Shown here one piece after another: positions 54,301-64,000 of a DNA stretch of 64,000 nt (position 1 is its first letter; each line of letters opens with the position of its first letter). The stretch is from NCBI RefSeq assembly GCF_943734655.1, contig NC_071355.1, forward strand, positions 77,885,449-77,949,448, in the 5' to 3' direction. A model generated the notes under the pieces. It was given only the letters and a program-made list of their open reading frames with translations. It was not told where the DNA came from and made no database searches. The position numbers were made by a program, and so were the translations under genes. The stretch comes from Sabethes cyaneus (taxonomy: Eukaryota; Arthropoda; Insecta; Diptera; Culicidae).

Positions 54301-56963
54301 CCGATGAGGGAGACGATGAACATGATTTTAGACCATATGTCTTCGAGAGGAGCGGAGAGAATACGAGAATTGCGTTCGAGTTTCGCGCAAGCTGGAAGCA
54401 GTTTGATTGAGGATTACATTGTCGAATTGCAGGAAAGTGGAGAGGAAATCCAAATTCGGTCAACAGGTCAGGATTGAAAAACTACTTTATGTTTCACTAG
54501 ATTTAAACGCTACTGATTTCAGAAGCTGAATACGACGACAAATGTGTTCAAAGTGAATCGTTGGAGAGCTCCAAAAGTCACATTAAAGTAAGTTATCTTT
54601 ATTTATAAGGTTAGTTTTCATTCTTAGGCTGTGCTTTTTAAGGATGAAGACGTTCGAATGATGAGAATTGAAAGTGACCTACATGAAATTAAGGATAAAC
54701 TGCAAATGCTTGATCGCATCTACGAGTCATTGATGCATCCGAGACCGTCTTCGCAGTCCAAATCAGAAGACTTATCTCTCGAGATAGATATTCTACCGAG
54801 TGCTCCTCCCTTTGATGAACTTGAGATCGTCAGTTCCAAAGATTTTGATGCGCAAAGTATAGAAAATTTGGAAGACGCCCGAATCGTAAAAATATATGAA
54901 CGATATTCACGAGATTCGATTTCCAGTAGTGATGAGCTTGAAACCGCTGTTCAATGTTCTGAAATCGACGAAGAAGTTGTTGAAAGTGAGACAGCCGAAA
55001 CAACAATAATGCTTAGCACGGTATCAAAAACAGAATCAGAACTCGTTGAAAGTATGATAGTGGTTACAAAGGATACGTCACAGGATCTTTTAGATGTACA
55101 AGCGGAAACTATAGATGACCAGCGACTTTCAGATCATTCCGTGCAGCCATTGGAGTCGCGTGAAGAGTTCATTTCTACAGAAATTTGTTCGGATGAATAT
55201 GAGAGGAACACAGCGGACAAAGCACTTCAGACAGGATCACTTCCAGAGCTGATTGAGGATGTATCAGCGAAAATAATGGGTAGTCAGAAACTGTCAGATT
55301 CTAAACTGCTCCATATCTCTGACGAAGCGATTCTACAGAGTGAAGAACATCCAAAACCCGACGAGTTAGTCGTTGCATTAGACTCAAGTGACCCGACTTT
55401 GAAACTTTTCTCAAGTCAAGAGTTCTCTCAAGAAAGTCAACTACAGACTACAGATCGTATACACCGAGAACATTCTGAAGATACTTTTTTATCGAGTGAG
55501 AAATGTCCGTCAGTTGCAGCAGGAGTAGATGATGGCACTTTCAAAATTAGTGAAGAAGTTTTGACATCTCATGAATCTCTTCGAAAAATCTCTCAGTTAA
55601 CGGTGCTGGAAACTGAAGAGGCAATTACAGAAGATGTAAATCTATCTGAGCAATTGACTATTCTAGTGCCTGAGTCTATCGCTGAAGTTATTCCTCAGCT
55701 AACGGTACTTGAGGACGAAGAGGCAACTACAGAATATGCTAAACAACCCGAGCAATTGACTGATCTACTACCTGAGTCTATTACTGACGAAATTCCGGAC
55801 GATCACTCCAATATTGTTCCTCAGCTAACGGTGCTTGCGGACGAAATGAATGCAAAAGACGATACTAAACGTCCTGAGCAATTGACGGATCTACTACCTG
55901 AGACTATAAATGAAGATGTCTTGGACGATCATTCCATTATTATTCCCGAAGTTCCCGCAATTGACCTACTTGAGGAAGAATCTCATGCTTCATATTCTGC
56001 ACTGAATATTGATTCAGAAAAACCAACTTCAAAGACAAAGCAGTCAATCGCAGAGACACCTGTCATAACTTTAGGTTCTTTGCCAGAAAAGACATTCGAA
56101 TCCTCTACTCTGGAAGCAAAGCAATCATCATACAATCGACTAGATATTGAACTTCCGACTGCGTCAGCTGAAGTTGTTGTCGATATAATAAAGCAAAAGA
56201 CGATGGAACCCGCAGAAGTCGATCAACAGCTTATTATATCTGATTCTAGCCAAGAAGGAATAGCCCAAGAATCTTTTACTCACAATGATTTCTCATCGCA
56301 TGAAAACTCTGAGTCTATCGAATCCCCGTCAAGGGAAGCGTTTACTGATCAGACTCCCGTAGAGCAAATCGTTGAGGTCAAAAGCCCCAAACCTTCCCGC
56401 GACCGGACCCAAGATTCAGCATCAACTAACTTAGAAAATCATCCATCTGTAACGGTTTTATCAAGACATTCGACTCATAGCACATCGAATTCATCGCATG
56501 CCATCGACAACGCTGCAAAAGCAATCCTGAAGGGCGAGCAAACCAAACGCTCGAGTCTGTGCAGTCTAGCGTTGAGCTACCTATGCCCAAGTGCCGGCAG
56601 CCAAAAGCGCTACGCTTGTCCAGTGGAGATTTACTCCTGCCACCAGGTCGGTCCGAATCAACTTATGGTTCACTGGAACGTTGCCGGTCAGTTCCTCGAT
56701 CAAATCGAAGGCTACAAGGTAACAGCTCAACGAACAATCTACTCAATATGAAATTTGTACCCAGTTTTCTTCTTATTCCCGTCTAGATTCAGTTAAACGG
56801 TGAGCTGGCCGTCATCTGCTACTCCCGACGGCGACGAACGGCACTGCTAGAAAACGTAGATGTCAACCGACAGCACTGGATTGCCATCTATGCCACACCT
56901 AAAGCTTCAATTGGTGATCACATCCCACCCTGGAGTCCCGGAGTATTTTTCTATCATCGCTGA
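51385..56963 (+). CDS. Large acidic protein with C-terminal fibronectin type III domain, 1,804 residues
   Basis: Exons: 51,385-54,466; 54,523-54,587; 54,628-56,718; 56,787-56,963 (TGA). Introns of 56, 40 and 68 bases with GT-AG ends; phases are consistent (first split codon G|AA, the others phase 0). N-terminus: IDVFDNGQVQV motif shared with the neighbour, then a Ser/Asp/Glu-rich region. Exon 1 has three related segments near residues 145, 353 and 448 (IVGVLS(F/Y) theme followed by helical sequence). A hydrophobic segment MSIFQALFLTLVNIFAGW near residue 705 could be a membrane span. Exon 3 is strongly acidic with three tandem repeats at residues 1371-1488. Residues about 1710-1804 (PVEIYSCHQVGPNQLMVHW, WIAIYATPK) form an FN3-like domain split by the last intron. 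The family is not recognised; a structural or scaffold role is only a guess. Confidence 0.88.
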
Positions 56964-57012
56964 AAAAGTAATATTATGTCATACATTTCGGATTTATACT
57001 CTACATCAAATT

Positions 57013-57018
57013 TATTAT
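57013..57018 (-). terminator. Candidate polyadenylation signal of the CBM14 gene
   Basis: TTTATT on the plus strand equals AATAAA on the minus strand, about 475 bases past the stop at 57,494. If used, the 3' UTR would run close to the end of the convergent FN3 gene. Confidence 0.3.
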
Positions 57019-57413
57019 CTCTCTTTTTTTGTCATGGTACAGGGAAGGGGGCGAAGTGTATGTACAATTTTACGGTAGTATTATTTTGGGCTTAATTTAA
57101 ACATTGAACTTAGGCTAGATCATTCCGGAGATTGTCATGATCTCAATTAACTTAGTTTTCAGGTTATCATTGAACGACGGATTCAGCTGTTAGTTTCGAA
57201 ACAAGAAGAAATGGCTAACTAACTGGGCCACGGTTGAGACCATGATCTGCAGAATGATCTTCTCGTCGTGCATGCATCCTATTTCTAACCGTTCGAATGC
57301 CAGAGTTTACTCTGAAAGGACTAAGTGAGCTTACAGCTAGCTAGACAAGGTCTGAATAATTGAATGGAATTGTGGCTCTGAAGCCCAACTCAACTTGGCT
57401 AACGCTTACCGGT

Positions 57414-57419
57414 AATAAA
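57414..57419 (+). terminator. Candidate polyadenylation signal of the FN3 gene
   Basis: AATAAA in CCGGTAATAAATCTAC, about 450 bases after the TGA at 56,963. Use of this site would make the two convergent transcripts overlap at their 3' ends. Confidence 0.4.
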
Positions 57420-57493
57420 TCTACTTAGGGAAAACTTAGGGACATGGTGGGGGGAGGAGGTACAAAGCGTTTTAGTACGGTGCACTTATGTAT

Positions 57494-60104
57494 CTATCGA
57501 ATCTTCACACAGGGTTCGCACGTACCAGGCCTCAGAAAGGCCGGATGACAGTGGGGGCACTTGACGTTCTCGCCGTACCACGTCGTCGTACTGCCGTCTG
57601 CGCTTCGAGCGTACGAAGGGATTTTAACCTGAAATGAATTGACAGCTCCGTCCTGTTCGTACATGGTTCTGGAACTGGTTTCGCTTTCCAGCGGAAAGGT
57701 GAAATCAGGGATAGCAAAATTTTTGCGCAGTTCCAGGTAATTATGAGTCGGGACTGGGGCTGTCAGCTTGGTTGATTCAACGGCCGTTTTCGTGGTGGAT
57801 TGATTTTCGCCAAAGTTTCCCGTTTCGGACGAAATGGAACGCGCGGTTTGATTGTGTTCGCGTGTTGAGTCGGACGACCCGTGCTCCGCGGAGGCTGGGT
57901 TTAACTGGGATGCAAGCCGGTCGTCTTCGCTGAGGGGAGCATCCAGAGGAGGATCCAGTCCATACGAGGGAATCGACCACTTCCATTGGTAGTAAATTGG
58001 TGGACCTTGCGTGGTGGCGTCGTCGTAGAACACGTAATCCTTCTTCGGAGGCAGGATTTCGTTGGACGGAGTTGGAACACTGAAGGGTCGAGGAATGTTG
58101 TCGTTACGAACTTGGATTGCGGGCTGCTCTGCTAGTTTGTCGATGCCGGTATTGACTGGTCCTCCGGAGGGATCATTTGTGATGGGTTGACGGGTGAAAA
58201 CAGGCTGGCTAACGTACTGAGTTTTGATGATGTCGTAATTGGCTAGATTTGTGAATGGTGGAAGAATTTCCGTAGATGGAACTGGAACCGTTGCCGGAAT
58301 TACCGGAGGTCGCTGAAGGGCAAATCGATTCTCGAACAGTCCCGCTGTAGCAGCTGGTGCGTTGAACTGGATTATCCGGGGCGGAAGGTTCGATTCTCGT
58401 GGATCGGAAAGAATACGAGGCTTGCCGGTTGAAGTCGGTATGCCGGTAGATGGAGCTTGGGTAGTGGTCGTAGATCGTATCAGTGGTTGAAACGGGGATG
58501 CTGGTCTCGTTTGAAATTGGACTGGATTGGCATTAGGAAGTTGCAAACCTAAATTGGGGACTGCAACTGGACTTGCAGTAGTGCTAATAACAGTATTGAA
58601 ACTGGTTTTCCGGGGTGTAGTGGTAAACCTAGTAGTAATTGGTAGTCTAGTTGTACTGATAATTGGTTGTCTAGTGGTACTGATAGCTCTTTGAGTTGAA
58701 CTGGTTGCCACAGTCGAAGTAGTTGTCGGAATCGTGTTTCGAATACTTTCATTCCTAGTAAAAAGATTCGAGAAATCATAGTCCTTGCGGTTTCCCTTTT
58801 TGTTGAAATTCAGTAGGGTTTCAAAAGGCTTAAAATCGGGACCAAGTGTTTCCTTGCCGGTGGTTTCCTTTCTTGCTTGTTCATCAGGTGTGAACGGAGG
58901 CTCGTACCGTATAGAGGGAACCTTCACGGGAGTTCCGTTCGAGTTGATTCCACTTGATTTTGGATCCACTACCTTGCTGGTACGATTCTCGCTGCTGGCA
59001 AAACGAACCGTATTCCTGCTCTCATCTTTTGTTTCATCCTCTTTGACATCTCGTCGTTCGTTGACTTTTTTATTTTGAAGTTGCTCTTCCTCGGCATTTA
59101 CAGGTAGAACAGTTGATCCCGGAATATCCAGAGATTGCTTTTGATCGACTTTCTCCTTTTCAGTATCCTCATTTGCATATCGCGTTCCCCAGTGAATCGG
59201 AAGTCCATGATTGCTGGCACTCTCTTCGAAGATTTCCGCAGGTTTTCCTTTACTGGCAGGAGATTTGGTGACTTTAACCTTTTTGTCCAATCCTATGGCA
59301 TTCTGTGGGGCTTGGGTATTTGTCTAAAATCGCAAATGATTATTGATTAAAATAAACTAATAAACTAATTAATTCCGGTGAAGTACGAACTAATAATGTG
59401 ATGTATATACTGGACACTATCACTTGTTGTTCTTACAAAATAAAATAAGCATTTACCTTATTCGCCAACCGGTTTCGGGTAGATGTTACCTTTATTTTAT
59501 TTTGTAAGAACAACAAGTGATAGTGTCCAGTATATACATCACATTATTAGTTCAATAGTTCTTACGTTGCACGAAGATACGAAAGTGAAAGTGAAGTACG
59601 AACCTTGATAAAGTTGTACATGATCGGCTGACCAGCGAAGCTGGAAGAATACGGTCGATCCAGGAGATCCGGTCGAGGTGTTCGTATTTCGTTTTCATCT
59701 TCTCCAACGAAGGGTTTATCCCGTTGACCTAAAACAAGTGACAAAGTTATAGCGATGGATGGCGATATTGTGTCAAATTTACCGATCAACAGATTAGCTG
59801 CGTAATTGCTTTCCGCTTTTGAACAATTGACCATATACCAGTGATCACAGATCAGCATTCGCTGCTGAAACAGTGTCGTATTGGGGCAGGAATAGCTGAA
59901 TTGACGACCCAGTCCGTCGCACATGTGGTATATCTGTTATCAGGAGGGAACAACTTTTTAATTGAGTGTTCAAATAAGTTGGAATATCTCGCTCACCTGG
60001 CAGCCAGTTTCCACATCCGCGTAGTATCCAGCAGCCCTACCGCTACAGCTGAAGCTTGTTTTAGAGCCATATTTAAACGAGCCATCGTTTAGTAGTGGAG
60101 ATTT
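57494..60104 (-). CDS. CBM14 (peritrophin-A) chitin-binding protein with mucin-like region, 5' partial
   Basis: Exons in transcript order: 60,104-59,997; 59,933-59,783; 59,728-59,604; 59,323-57,494. GT-AG introns, phases 0, 1 and 0. The first two visible exons form one six-cysteine CBM14 domain: SFSC, ETGC, YHMC, FSYSC, LIC and VNC, with the aromatic CDGLGRQFSYSCP core. Such domains bind chitin outside the cell. Then come SNYAANLLIG, QRDKPFVGEDENE, a charged Lys/Glu region, a Thr/Ser/Pro-rich mucin-like stretch (TTTSTVATSSTQ, STTRQPIISTTRLP), and a C-terminal VKCPHCHPAFLRPGTCEPC. One CBM14 followed by a long tail is the cuticular CPAP1 pattern. The signal peptide exon is not visible and must lie upstream of 60,104. 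Confidence 0.88.
59387..59553. repeat. Perfect 62-bp inverted repeat inside an intron
   Basis: The left arm 59,387-59,448 (GAACTAATAATGTGATG...) and right arm 59,492-59,553 are exact complements with a 43-base loop. It lies in the third visible intron of the CBM14 gene (59,324-59,603). The nascent transcript would form a strong hairpin. No target duplication or known element ends were found. Confidence 0.9.
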
Positions 60105-61090
60105 CTGCGAATAAAAAAAGAAATTTTATTAGTATTAAACGATATTTACAGAAATAATAGACCTAAGTAAACAATAATAAGGCTTATACAAATTTGAAAA
60201 AAAGTTTATGTCGCCCCCCCTTCCAAAATTTTCGAAAATTGAAGGGGCAAAAAAATAAAATGTAATACATATTATGTTGCATTCTTTAGTGATAAGCAGA
60301 TTTTTTACAGTTCATCGAGTTTACATCTCTAAATTACCCAATATGTGCATAGTTAAAGTAATTATCCGCTTATTCTCGATCAACTTTCCTTCACCAACTA
60401 AGTTTTTTGATTCCTGCTACAGGTCGCAGGCGGTCCCAAAGCCGAAAATTGGATGTGCTTGAAATCAAACTTTTGGCTCCATTTACTTTAAATCTTATTC
60501 CATTTTATTTTAACTTGTTTTAAAAGAACCGAATAAGATTGAGGCATCAATGAACTAAACAATATATTAGTGAAATTTGGTACCGCTTTTGACGGATATA
60601 TTCCGAATTGCAGGAGGGTTATTTTATGCTGTCATCGGTAGTAGATAGATTAAAATAGAAATACAACAAATTAGACACTCCGGAATATCAGCATTCAGTG
60701 CTTTCGGGGCTCCAATTGGTCGTTTTATTCCGTAGTGTCCAAGAACTTACCCTAATTTTGGATGTTGGGGACATAAAGTTTACAATTTTACCTTACAAAT
60801 ACAATATTTTACCATGCATTGAATGCATGCAGAAAGGATGTTATTGAACTCTTCGAAACTTTTATTGTCATGTTGTGATTATCATCAAATCAAGTCATGT
60901 TAAGTTATATTACTTTTGTACTGTGCATCTTCTTCTGCTTTAACCTTCCTAATGCATTAGAAAAAAGTTACATATTATGCATTAAGGGTCGAAAACGACC
61001 CAAGTTTTGAAATTGCTCTCATTCATCCATTTTCAATCCGAATTTCGTTTTCTTTACCTCGTTTGAAAGCTATGGCCAAAAACTAGCACC
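60105..61090. other. Upstream intron of the CBM14 gene or spacer
   Basis: A polypyrimidine acceptor precedes the exon at 60,104 on the minus strand, so transcription starts further right. No signal-peptide exon is visible in 60,105-61,090. A short palindrome at 60,205-60,250 (CCCCCCCTTCCAAAATTTTC) resembles a MITE end. Confidence 0.4.
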
Positions 61091-61094
61091 CAAG

Positions 61095-62058
61095 GTATGT
61101 TGGGGAATATTTGTTGACAGATGGCCACTTCTGCGTCGGTTCCGGAACACCCACTACCAGGTCCCGGGGAACATTTTTATATTTTGAGATAATTCATTTT
61201 GCGGCACATCAAATCACATTGGCTTGATAAAATAAGATTAATGGAAGTGCAATGGGAACATTTTGGACCCAAGCGGCCATTTCCTCATTGGTTCTGGAAC
61301 ATCCGGTACCCGGTTTTCGAGGACAATTTTAAATTTTAGGATGATTTATCTTGTGACACGTCAAATTACATCAGCTTGATAACGTAAGACTATTGAAAGT
61401 ATAATAAAGACATTTTGAAGGCAAATGGCTACATCAGGATTGGTCCCGGAACATCCGGTACCCGGGTTTTGGGGCCATTTTTGTATTTTAGGATAACCCA
61501 TCTTGCGACACATCAAATCACATCGGCTTGATTAAATAACACTGATGAAAATAAAATAAGGTCATTTAGAAGCCAAATGACCATTTTACCATCGGTTCCG
61601 GACTATCCGGTATCCGGGTTTTGGGGACATTTTTGGATTACAGGGTAATTCATCTGCCCCGAGTTACCCCGTTTTACGGTTCATTATAAATACCGGGTAC
61701 CGGATTATATGCGACTGACGCCCCATTATACTTCCATTGTTGTTATTTTATCAACGCGATGTGATTTGAGGTGCCGCATGGTGAATTATCTCAAAAGCCA
61801 CAAATGTCCCCCGAAACTGGTACCGGATGACCCAGTACCGATGGTAAAGTGGCCATTTGGCTTCTAAATGACATTGTTTTACTTCCATCAGTCTTAATTT
61901 ATCAAGCCGATGTGATTTGATATGTCGCATTATGAGTTATCCTAAAACACAAAAATGTTCCCAAAAACCGGGTACCGGATGTTCCAGGACCGATGCTGAT
62001 GTGGCCATTTGCCTTCAACATGTGTTTATTATACTTTCAATAGTCTTACGTTATTTAT
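61095..62058. repeat. Foldback of 152-bp tandem units, four direct plus two inverted
   Basis: The anchor GGAAC/GGACTATCCGGTA-like word recurs at 61,144, 61,296, 61,448 and 61,600, exactly 152 bases apart. In inverted orientation CCGGAT occurs at 61,823 and 61,975, again 152 apart. Each unit contains CACATCAAATCACAT(C/T)GGCTTGAT, ATTTTAGGATAA-like and CATCCGGTACC(C/T)GG blocks. A unique spacer of about 80-100 bases near 61,650-61,740 separates the two orientations. The layout is that of foldback transposons with tandem subrepeats. The right side may be cut by the neighbouring LINE. Confidence 0.85.
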
Positions 62059-62105
62059 TAGGGATATTTCATCTGACATAAAATATTGTCTACATGAATA
62101 AAATC

Positions 62106-64000
62106 TTATACTAAATTAAATCTGCGTAATCTCTGCGCAAACAAGCGCGACGGTTCACCAAAGTCAAACAATTCCTCCGCATTCGAAAAGGTCCTTACAC
62201 ATTCAGTAATTGGTTCGTTGTATCCAAACACAGTCCGATGAAATTGGGTCTGCAGTAAACCCGTCGAGCGCAGGGATCGTTGCGAAGCGCGAAAATTGAT
62301 CATTGATAGTAAGTTAGGGGCGTCAATTTCACCATTAATAACTTTTGCTACAAATAATGCCTGTTGCACCTTGCGTCTATGTTCTAGTGTGTCTAGGTCG
62401 AGTAAACGGCATCTGTCTGCGTATGGGGGCAAGTCGTCAGGACTTCGCCAAGGGAGGTGTCGCAGTGCTAGTCGGACAAACCTCCGTTGCACACGTTCAA
62501 TGTGCAGGTTCCAAGTTAGCTGCTTTGGAAACCAAACTAGGCTGCAATTTTCTAATAGCGGACGAACAAGGGCGCAGTACAACGATTTAAGACAGTGGGC
62601 ATCCTTGAAGTTCCGACCAATCTTAAAGATGAATCCGAGCTGCCGTGATGCCTTGGAGATAATTGATTCACGATGCACATTGAACGTCATTTTTGTGTCC
62701 AGCAGGACTCCAAGGTCGTTAACTCGGTCCACTCTGCGTAACTCAATACCATCAACGGTGTAACCAAAAAGGATCGGGTTTTTAATGCGGTGAAAGCTCA
62801 TAACTTCACATTTGGCAACGCTTATAATCAGCCAATTTTGTTTGCACCAGCTCGAAAACAAATCAAGCAAACCCTGCAGTCGACGGCAGTCATCTATATT
62901 TCCTATCGAGGCAAATAGTTTCAGGTCATCGGCGTACACTAACCTACAGCCAGTACCCAAAAGCAGCGCAATATCGTTGAAGAACAACAAGAAAAGCAAT
63001 GGTCCCAAATTACTGCCCTGAGTAACTTCAGACTTATTAGTAAACACAGATGAAACAACGGATCCAAGTTTTATACGAAGCACTCTGCCACTGAGGTATG
63101 AGTTCAACCATTTCACCATTTGTTGAGAAGCACCGAGTCGAGATAGTTTCCGCAAGAGTATTGTATGGTCAATTCTATCGAAAGCAGCTTTCAAGTCTGT
63201 ATAGATGACATCAACTTGTTTCTTGTCATCCATTTCCGAAATACACATCGATGTGAACTCTAGCAGGTTAGTGCATACAGACCTACCGGGCATAAAACCA
63301 TGCTGAGCCGTTGAAATGTAATTCCTAGTGCAGGACAGCATCACGCTACTCACTATTATTTCAAACAGTTTTGATGATGCAGAAAGACTGGTGATTCCAC
63401 GGTAATTCCTCACATTGTGACGATCACCCGATTTGAATACCAAGAACATGAACGACTGTTTTCAAATGGCGGGAAATTTGCCTTGTTCAAAAGATTTATT
63501 AAAAATAGAACATAACGGATTGGCCAGCACTGCAATGCAACGACTCAAAACTACGGCTGGGATACCATCAGGCCCCGCAGAAAAGGAGCGCTTTAGTTTT
63601 TTGGCGGCAGTTATCACCATGTCAGTAGTAATGGTAAACAAACCCAAGTCCACCAAATCGGCCGGAACAGGTGCAGCAGCAATTCCAGCAATACTATCGG
63701 GAGCAGTTTCATCAGCGAAAACTGAGGCGAAGAATTTCGCAAACATCTCGCAGGAGTCAGAGATTGAGTTCGACTCAACGTCGTCGTAATACACGTTGGA
63801 AGGGATAGAGGAACATTTCCTTTTAGAGTTGACAAAGTTCCAGAATTTTTTCGGCTGCTTCCGAAAATCGGACTGCACACGCAGTACATACAATTTGTAT
63901 AATGAAGCATTCAGACGGCGGTATTTATCACTGGCAAGCTTAAAATTGCGTCGAGTCAAAGCTGTTCTCCAACGGCGAAGGGCACGCTGGGCGCTGTTGC
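62106..64000 (-). pseudogene. CR1/L2-type LINE reverse transcriptase, one nonsense codon, runs off window
   Basis: One reading frame is open from the window edge to 62,106 except for a single TGA at 63,464-63,462. The normal residue there is Trp (PAIWKQSFMF). N-terminal linker: AQRALRRWRTALTRRNFKLAS, KKFWNFVNSKR. Polymerase: LKRSFSAGPDGIPAVVL, FKSGDRHNVRNYRGITSL, QHGFMPGRSV, motif A YTDLKAAFDRIDH, motif B EVTQGSNLGPLLFLLFFNDI, catalytic VYADDLKLFASI, DLGVLLDTKMTF, LRHLPWRSPDDLPPYADRC and C-terminal LFAQRLRRFNLV. Best-preserved LINE of its kind here; useful as reference for the decayed copies at 40.9 and 49.1 kb. Endonuclease and ORF1 lie outside the window. Confidence 0.88.

Noticed and set aside
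61095..62058. Regularly spaced repeats suggestive of a CRISPR array
   Set aside because: The period is 152 bp with no constant short repeat plus unique spacers, units also occur inverted, and the context is a eukaryotic transposon region.
62296..63021. Plus-strand frames up to 155 codons
   Set aside because: Antisense shadows of the CR1/L2-type reverse transcriptase on the minus strand.

Overview
The window is eukaryotic and looks like a mosquito genome, probably culicine (Aedes or Culex type). Evidence for this: dense nested transposon relics (RTE, CR1/L2-like, Jockey and LOA-like LINEs, an ITmD37E-type mariner, Transib- and hAT-type foldback elements, MITEs), short GT-AG introns of 50-100 nt, one very long intron, and a gene for a chitin-binding (CBM14) cuticle-type protein. 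No tRNA, rRNA, operon or CRISPR array was seen. The species call is inference.

Layout. 0-15 kb is almost entirely transposons. The main structure is a four-level nest at about 7.0-15.1 kb. An old plus-strand RTE (RTE-b) was split by a 108-bp palindromic MITE. That MITE was split by a 3.3-kb minus-strand RTE (RTE-a). RTE-a was then hit by a hAT-like MITE and by a 1,983-bp Transib foldback that keeps part of a RAG1-like transposase. Most junctions carry a readable target-site duplication. A second Transib-type foldback sits at 3.7-4.9 kb inside another RTE relic. 15.6-39.2 kb is one plus-strand gene for a coiled-coil protein: a probable first exon ending in ATG at 16,555, a 19.5-kb intron full of relics, then four coding exons from 36,108 to 38,800. 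40.2-50.1 kb is again stacked LINE relics and MITEs.

50.5-60.1 kb is the gene-rich part. A small minus-strand gene (50,531-50,998) and a large four-exon plus-strand gene (51,385-56,963, 1,804 residues, C-terminal fibronectin type III domain) are arranged head to head. They share an N-terminal motif, IDV(Y/F)DNG, and look like diverged paralogs. Converging on the large gene is a minus-strand gene (57,494-60,104) encoding a CBM14 domain followed by a Thr/Ser/Pro-rich region; its signal-peptide exon is not visible. 61.1-62.1 kb is a foldback made of 152-bp tandem units, and a CR1/L2-like LINE runs off the right edge.

The three host genes have no visible pathway connection. The least familiar host features are the head-to-head paralog pair and the 1,804-residue FN3 protein, whose function I do not recognise. 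The most informative mobile DNA is the pair of foldbacks with RSS-heptamer-like ends.
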